DNA from: Strigomonas culicis
Lineage: Eukaryota; Euglenozoa; Kinetoplastea; Trypanosomatida; Trypanosomatidae
Length of the DNA stretch: 21,263 nucleotides
NCBI GenBank assembly: GCA_000482145.1
Contig: AUXH01000330.1
Span: forward strand, 1-21,263
Direction: 5' to 3'
Each line of letters starts with the position of its first letter. Within the stretch, counting starts at the first letter, position 1. Shown here in pieces: positions 16,382 through 21,263 of this stretch. The notes under the pieces were generated by a model. That model saw only the letters and a list, made by a program, of their open reading frames with translations. It searched no databases and was not told the origin of the DNA. The position numbers and the translations under genes were made by a program.

Positions 16382-16470
16382 TTTGTGTATGTGTTCGGCT
16401 GTCTTGTTCTTCGCCTCTGTTCAAAGACGGGAAGGGGGAAAGACTCCGATCCACAGAGAAATAAATCTAA
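16382..16470 (+). promoter_or_regulatory. Conserved 3' flank block, copy 1
   Basis: About 150 bases after the amastin 1 stop. The core reads GTTCGGCTGTCTTGTTCTTC followed by GTTCAAAGACGGGAA. Related sequence sits at the matching place after amastins 2 and 3, so it is probably within the 3' UTR. A control role is inference. Confidence 0.55.
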
Positions 16471-17120
16471 AAAGGGTTGTTTTTACATACTTCTTTTCTC
16501 TCTTTTCGTTCGCTCGGTTTTCCCCTTTTGTTTCTGTATTGATGAAGAAGAAAAAGAAATAATTGAAAGAGATATTAAAATGGTCCTCGTCCTTTTTTTT
16601 TCTGTTGTTGTTTTGTTCCCCCCCCCCCTTTCTGTTCGTACTGCACCTCTGGTTGCAACACGACCATCTATTTGCTTTCAGTTGCATTGTTGTCTTCCGA
16701 GTTGCGTTTTTCATTATTATCGATGAATAGCAATACAAAGAAAACAGCAAAAGGTAAAAATACAAAATAGAATGAACTGCAACGTGATTCACACGCAGTA
16801 GAAGAAACAACATGTTCTTAACAACTTTTTTTTTTCATGCATATAAGCTTTGCAGACGTAAATAAATCGATAAACAAATAATTACAACTACATATAAGTA
16901 GGTAGGTGAATAACACTAAAATGCAGTAGTATCAAATAATAAGCCAAGAAGAGGGTATTGTATCCTTATTTCCTTTTTTTTTTTCATAGCGCTCTGATAA
17001 TACTGATTTTATTATTATTTATGTATCTATTTGATTGCATTCTTTATTTTTTTTTCCATTTCCTCGTACTCCACACGAACAAAGGCAAAGTGGTTAAAGT
17101 AAAAAAGGAAGCACGGAAAT

Positions 17121-17170
17121 GTACAACACTGAACGCTTCCTCATTTTTTTCTCTCACTTCAACAAACAAA
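17121..17170 (+). repeat. Conserved spacer block with TACAACACTGAACG and ACTTCAACAAAC, copy 1
   Basis: Similar blocks occur at 19177-19230 and 20994-21040, about 490-555 bases before the next gene in the first two cases. Confidence 0.6.
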
Positions 17171-17565
17171 CAAAACAATCTAAATGAAAAAAGCAGGTAG
17201 GGAATATGTCCCTAATATCCAAAATAAATGATTAAAAAAAATGTTTATATATAAATGCAGATTTATATGTATGAGTTTTTTCTCTTTTATTATTTTTTTA
17301 TTTTACTTTCTTAGTTTGTAAAGGGAAAAATAGTAAACAGTTTCTTTTGATCTCAATAGAAACACATAAAAGAGACAAAACAAAAGCGATTGTACTGAAG
17401 AACCGTCCGTTTTCTGTGTGTACATGTGTGTATGCGCACGCCCCCATGAAAGGAATCTCCGTGTACGTAAATAAATGTATGTACTTTGCTCCCCTCTCTT
17501 ATTTGTTGGTTGATTGGTCTCCGTATAATACCAATATGGCTCTCTGTGAAACATATAACACAACC

Positions 17566-17581
17566 ATTTGCTGTCTCTCAG
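17566..17581 (+). promoter_or_regulatory. Candidate spliced-leader acceptor for amastin gene 2
   Basis: A short pyrimidine stretch TTTGCTGTCTCTCAG gives AG at 17580-17581. The 91-nt 5' UTR has no ATG before 17673. Confidence 0.5.
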
Positions 17582-17672
17582 ACAGTGACAAGCCTTCTGC
17601 ACTTTCGGCACAGAGTTACATTGATTCTTTTTTTTTTTTACAACGGAAAAAAAAAGCACAACAAACAAGAAT

Positions 17673-18284
17673 ATGTGCTGCAGCGAGGTCCGTATCAGCT
17701 CCATCTGTTATATTGTCCTAGAGTGTATCATTCTGATACTTATAGTCTTCGGCACCTTCTTCGACCAGTACCGTCTAAAGACCCTGGACTCCAGTGAGAG
17801 TCTCAAGACCAATGTGAAGAGCGCTATCAACAATGGCAACTGCGTCACGCTGTGGGGCCCGCGATTGAAGTGCTACACGGGTACGTACACCCTTAGCCGT
17901 ACGAAGGAATTCTGGAATAACTGCCCAGCACGTCAGAGACGTTTCTGTACGGCGGAGGTGCTCTCCATTGTGAATGTCATCCTCGTCGCGCTCTCCGTCT
18001 TGTGCGGTGTCCTCTTCCTATGTGGCTGCACATGCATGCGCTATATCCTCTTCGGGATGGGCCTCCTCTCTTTCGGCACCCTGTGCGTGACGTGGGCAGT
18101 GGTGGCCAGCAGCTACAGCAGCGCGCAGGACTCTGACGCGACGGTGGAAGCCTCCTTGCTGGACGCGCTGACGTGCGCCTCCATGAAGAGCCAGGGCTAC
18201 CGCTACAGCGTGGCTTTCGGCTTCCTCGTCGCGGGCTGGGGTCTCCAGTTCTTTAACTGCTTCATTATCCTTCTCCCGTGCTAG
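17673..18284 (+). CDS. Amastin-like surface protein 2
   Basis: This 203-residue protein is collinear with amastins 1 and 3. The signature is CVTLWGPRLKC (57-67), which still fits the family pattern but has the middle changed from AKQQ to PRLK. The membrane segments are at the same places. The Cys cluster after segment 2 is LCGCTC rather than LCCCTC. The N-terminus has Cys at 2 and 3 (MCCSEVRISS). The segment RFCTAEVLSI adds a Cys at 92 where the others have Arg. The last transmembrane segment and the end (LQFFNCFIILLPC) are nearly identical to amastin 1. Copy 2 is the most changed in the first loop, which could mean a different partner or relaxed constraint. The start ATG follows an A-rich 5' UTR and agrees with the paralogues. 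Confidence 0.94.
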   Translation: MCCSEVRISSICYIVLECIILILIVFGTFFDQYRLKTLDSSESLKTNVKSAINNGNCVTLWGPRLKCYTGTYTLSRTKEFWNNCPARQRRFCTAEVLSIVNVILVALSVLCGVLFLCGCTCMRYILFGMGLLSFGTLCVTWAVVASSYSSAQDSDATVEASLLDALTCASMKSQGYRYSVAFGFLVAGWGLQFFNCFIILLPC

Positions 18285-18420
18285 ATATATAAGAATAAGA
18301 TAAATAAAACGCTAGTATCGTCATATAAGTATGTACATGTTTTCTTTTTTAGTTTGCTCTTTTCCTTCTTGCACTGTTCCCCAATTTTTGCGGTTGTTGT
18401 TTTCTCACGTGTTTTCTTCT

Positions 18421-18506
18421 TCCGTGTATCTGTTCTGTTGTGTTGTCCTTTGTCTCCGTTCAAAGACGAGAAAAGGGAATAATTCAGATGCATAGAAAAA
18501 AAAAGG
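18421..18506 (+). promoter_or_regulatory. Conserved 3' flank block, copy 2
   Basis: About 137 bases after the amastin 2 stop. Core TGTTCTGTTGTGTTGTCCTT then CGTTCAAAGACGAGAAAAGG, then ATTCAGATGCATAG and an A run. It aligns with copies 1 and 3. Confidence 0.55.
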
Positions 18507-19176
18507 AAAAAGCGTTGTTGCTGATTATTTTACATGTTTTTTTTTTCTACATGTCGCTCGTTCGTTCGCTCTCTTTTTGTTTTAATTTTTTTTTTCACTC
18601 TATTGGTGCCGAAAAAAAAAGAGTAAGCATTGGAAGACTCAAGAAAAAGAACTCTTTTTTTTTTCTGTTGTTGTTGATGTATGTTTTCGTTGTTGTCCAC
18701 ATTGTACCTCTGGTTGCACCACGATCATATATTTGCTTTTGTCTTTTGCGTCTTTATATGTACAGTTGTTGTCATTTTCTGTTGTTGTTGCTGTTTTATC
18801 AACGAATAGCAAAAAAAAAAAACGCAATAGAAAAAAAAAAGCTGCGGTTTCGCTTACATGCAGTACGAGAAACAACGCGTCCTCCCTTTTCCCATCTATG
18901 TTTTTTTTTTTCTTTTGTGTGTGTGGATAGCATACATAATACATGTATGTTTTGCATCAGAGGATCGAATTGGAATATATATACGTATTGCAATGTAGTA
19001 CCAACAACATAATGCACTAATAGTAATTTATTAGCCAGGGAAGCGGAGGTTTTATTCTTTTTTTTTCTGGACGCATTGTTCATTATTATAATAATGTATC
19101 TGTTTGATTATTATGTTTTCTCTTCTTGCACACACACACAAAAAAAAAGATGATTATTTAAAAAAAAACGAGAAGT

Positions 19177-19230
19177 GTACAATACTGAGTCTCTTTTCAT
19201 GTTTTTCCTTAGTATTTTTACTACTTCAAT
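19177..19230 (+). repeat. Conserved spacer block, copy 2 (diverged)
   Basis: GTACAATACTGAGTCTCTTT then a T-rich stretch and ACTACTTCAAT. It matches the order of the block at 17121-17170. Confidence 0.5.
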
Positions 19231-19570
19231 CCTTTGCACAAAGAGAAAAGAAGGGCAATATTTTTTTTTCACAATTGTTTCTTGTTTGACTTCTTCCTGT
19301 GTCTCATAAGAGAAGAATAAAAGGAAAGAACAACAAACTGCTGAGTAGTATCTTCTTTGTTGTTGTTCTTCCGTCTGTGTGTGTGTGTATGTGTGATTGT
19401 GTGTACCCTCATGAACGACATTTCTGTGTTTATAAGTAAATACATGCGTTCCCCCTCCCCTTGTTTCTCTCTTGCTGGTTGATCGGCTTTCCTATAGTAT
19501 TCGCACGGCTCTCTGCTACATTTATACATATATAACACAACAAATATAATACATTGCTGTAATTTGCTAT

Positions 19571-19598
19571 ATTTCACTTTACCATAGTTTTCTTTCAG
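19571..19598 (+). promoter_or_regulatory. Candidate spliced-leader acceptor for amastin gene 3
   Basis: The T/C-rich tract ATTTCACTTTACCATAGTTT then TCTTTCAG gives AG at 19597-19598, with an alternative AG at 19586-19587. There is no ATG before 19665. Confidence 0.65.
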
Positions 19599-19664
19599 TT
19601 TTTCGCATTTATTATTATTATTATTTTTCATTCTTACACAAAAAAGGTCCCAAGAAACGCAAAA

Positions 19665-20279
19665 ATGTGCTGCAAAGAATCTCGTGTCAGCTCCATCACT
19701 TATGTTGTACTAGAGTTTATCATTTTGATTCTTATCCTGTTCGGCACCGCCTTCGACCAGTACCGCCTCAAGAGTCAGAACTCCAACGGCAGTGTCGCCG
19801 CTGTTGTGGAAAATGCTTTCAACAATGGTAACTGCGTCACGCTGTGGGGCGCGAAGCAGCAGTGCTACACAGGCGGCTACTCTCTGAACGGCACAAAGGC
19901 GTTCTGGGACAACTGCCCAGAACGACAGCGACAGTTCCGCGCCGCGGAGGTGCTCTCCATCGCGAGTGTCGGACTTGTCGCGCTCTCCGTTGTGTGTGGC
20001 ATCCTGTTCCTCTGCTGCTGCACGTGTGTGCGCTACTTCCTCTTCGTGTTGGGCCTCCTCAACTTCGCCACCCTCTGTGTGACGTGGGCGCTCGTGGTCG
20101 ATGGCTTCATCGGCGCGCAGGACTCTGACGGGGTGGTGAGAGCCTCGCAGGATGCGAATGACACGCTGACGTGTGCCGCCATGAACAGCCAAGACTACCG
20201 CTACGGTGTCGGCTTCTGCCTCCTCGTCGCGGGCTGGGGTCTTCAGTTCTTCAACGGCATCATCCTCATCGCGTGCTAG
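19665..20279 (+). CDS. Amastin-like surface protein 3
   Basis: This 204-residue protein has the amastin signature CVTLWGAKQQC at 57-67 and the same four membrane segments (about 9-30, 94-118, 124-146, 179-203). Compared with copy 1 it gains possible N-glycosylation sites in the loops: NGS at 41, NGT at 75 and NDT at 165. The one-residue extra length lies in the second extracellular loop (QDANDTLTC). The C-terminus is shorter and different (GIILIAC rather than CIIILLPC). N-terminal Cys 2 and 3 and the LCCCTC cluster are present. It is closer to copy 1 than to copy 2 in the first loop (AKQQCY-S/T-GGYSL), while its N-terminus matches copy 2. This mixture would fit gene conversion within the array, an inference. 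Confidence 0.95.
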   Translation: MCCKESRVSSITYVVLEFIILILILFGTAFDQYRLKSQNSNGSVAAVVENAFNNGNCVTLWGAKQQCYTGGYSLNGTKAFWDNCPERQRQFRAAEVLSIASVGLVALSVVCGILFLCCCTCVRYFLFVLGLLNFATLCVTWALVVDGFIGAQDSDGVVRASQDANDTLTCAAMNSQDYRYGVGFCLLVAGWGLQFFNGIILIAC

Positions 20280-20374
20280 AGAGAAGCGTAGTGTAGAGAA
20301 ACCCCTGAAAAAAAAAACACTGTAAGATTATAGTATACATTTTTTTTTCATTTTTCCATTATGTTTTTTTTGTT

Positions 20375-20462
20375 TCGTACATATGTTCTGTTGTCTTGTC
20401 GTTTGCCTTCATTACAAGAGGGAAACCGCAGAAGACTCAGATACATAAGAAAAAAAAAAGGA
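20375..20462 (+). promoter_or_regulatory. Conserved 3' flank block, copy 3
   Basis: About 96 bases after the amastin 3 stop. Core ATGTTCTGTTGTCTTGTCGT then CATTACAAGAGGGAAACC, GAAGACTCAGATACATAAG and an A run. It aligns with copies 1 and 2, though the middle is more changed. Confidence 0.55.
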
Positions 20463-20993
20463 GTGAAAAAAGAGAAGGTGGGTGGCATGTTCGTTTCTCT
20501 ACTTCTTTTCCCGCTTTTTTGCTCTTCTTTTCTTTTCCTTATCAGACACTTGTTTATTGTATTGGTAAGGAAGAAAGAAGGAAAAAGAAAGTATTGACAG
20601 AAAGAAACAGAAATGATATTGGGTTTTTTTCCCCCTTGATTGATTTTTCTTTTCTTCTTTGTTTGTTCTCTGCTAATGCACTCATGTTTCCTTTATCTAG
20701 TATTATTATCCATGGATTGCAATATAATGAAATCAGCAACCAAAAAAAGCACAAAGAATAATCTGCGGCGCTCCTATGATCACTTTTTTGCACACATCTG
20801 TGCTTTGTATTGGGAGATTAATTAATCAATTACCCATCTATATATACAAAAGAATGATCAATTATACAACACACTAATACCAAGTCATATACTAAAAAGA
20901 GAGAGCTTTTGTTAATATTTCTCCCATCGTTGTTTCTGTTTCGTGATTGTAATGTATGAATATGTTTAATTACATTGTTTTTTTTTCCAAGAA

Positions 20994-21040
20994 ATATACA
21001 ACGCTCAACTTTTCTTCCTTTTCGACTTCAACAAACATAA
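20994..21040 (+). repeat. Conserved spacer block, copy 3
   Basis: ATATACAACGCTCAACTTTT, T/C-rich middle, then CGACTTCAACAAACAT. It is the closest match to the copy at 17121-17170. Confidence 0.6.
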
Positions 21041-21215
21041 AAAAAAAAAAACGTAGTTCATATACATTTATACATCTTTTTGAACTTTTTGATCTAATAG
21101 ATTGCGAAAAAAAGAAAGAAAAAGAACATTTTTTTTTTGTTTTCTTTTCCTGACTCCCTTTCTCTATCTGGGAAAAGAAAAGGAAAAAAAATGATAGTGC
21201 ATCTTTCACATCTCA

Positions 21216-21216
<1 letters not shown>

Positions 21217-21257
<41 letters not shown>
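21217..21257. repeat. (CA)n microsatellite at the window edge
   Basis: About 20 CA units, ending with CGTAGAA at the window edge. The corresponding part of the earlier spacers holds GT-rich rather than CA-rich sequence. Confidence 0.95.
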
Positions 21258-21259
<2 letters not shown>

Positions 21260-21263
21260 AGAA

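Larger units (their letters stand above)
16233..17672. other. Amastin spacer 1, 1440 bases
   Basis: AT-rich, with many T and A runs. It carries blocks shared with spacer 2 and partly spacer 3: 16382-16470, 16636-16680, around 16719-16745, 17121-17170, and a block near 17436-17480 before the acceptor. No protein-coding gene or RNA gene is recognisable. Confidence 0.7.
18285..19664. other. Amastin spacer 2, 1380 bases
   Basis: AT-rich with many homopolymer runs. Shared blocks lie at 18421-18506, 18702-18740, around 18797, 19177-19230, and 19405-19450 with the following CTCTCTGC...ATATATAACACAAC stretch. No credible gene is visible. Confidence 0.7.
15621..21263 (+). repeat. Tandem amastin array, three full units and part of a fourth spacing
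   Basis: Gene starts are 2052 and 1992 bases apart. The coding regions align without gaps except for a one-residue length difference in gene 3, and the spacers share several diverged blocks in the same order. The spacer after gene 3 contains the same blocks up to the window end, so the array probably continues. Confidence 0.85.
20280..21263. other. Amastin spacer 3, incomplete at the window edge (984 bases seen)
   Basis: AT-rich with T and A runs. Shared blocks occur at 20375-20462, around 20706-20740, and at 20994-21040. By comparison with spacers 1 and 2 the next amastin start would fall roughly 220-290 bases past the window end. The last bases are a CA repeat. Confidence 0.7.

Noticed and set aside
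17445..17721. A possible small conserved ORF before amastin 2 (MKGISVYVNKCM...), with a similar start MNDISVFISKYM at 19410
   Set aside because: The likeness follows from DNA similarity of the spacers. The two frames end differently, and both begin upstream of the predicted acceptor, so they would lie in the previous 3' UTR or be removed.
16233..19664. Possible transfer RNA or small RNA genes in the long amastin spacers
   Set aside because: I found no cloverleaf-like arms, no GGTTCGA-type box and no GC-rich stem. The spacers are homopolymer-rich throughout.
1..21263. CRISPR arrays, insertion sequences or bacterial operon features
   Set aside because: No direct repeats with regular unique spacers, no transposase frame, and the gene layout is clearly that of a kinetoplastid nuclear genome.

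Overview
The window looks like nuclear DNA of a trypanosomatid (Kinetoplastea). Every convincing gene is on the + strand and has no intron. Coding regions are strongly GC-rich, and the AT-rich gaps carry long T/C tracts followed by an AG shortly before each start codon, as expected for spliced-leader trans-splicing of a polycistronic transcript. The last third carries three amastin genes, a surface-protein family known from trypanosomatids. I cannot name the species.

Layout: the 3' end of an unrecognised gene (3-317); a 111-residue Gln-tract protein (523-858); a 52-residue single-helix membrane protein (1234-1392); a 772-residue IQUB-like axonemal protein (1881-4199); a Prp18 second-step splicing factor (4629-5948); three consecutive, very diverged arrestin-fold proteins (6296-7585, 8422-10323, 11131-12918); a 492-residue low-complexity protein of unknown function (13511-14989); and a tandem array of amastin genes (15621-16232, 17673-18284, 19665-20279). 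The amastin gaps are homologous to one another, and the flank after the third gene suggests a fourth gene starting just past the window edge.

The genes do not form one pathway, which is normal for a trypanosomatid polycistron, where neighbours share transcription but are controlled after transcription. Two groups do have local logic. The three arrestin-like genes look like an old tandem duplication that diverged by insertions and by gain of an amphipathic N-terminus. The amastin array keeps both its coding sequences and several non-coding blocks, which are candidate mRNA control elements.

The points most worth a second look are: the arrestin trio; the conserved blocks in the amastin 3' flanks; the predicted fourth amastin; and the 5' end of the IQUB gene, where the first AUG of the predicted mRNA is out of frame by one base just before a CAG repeat.
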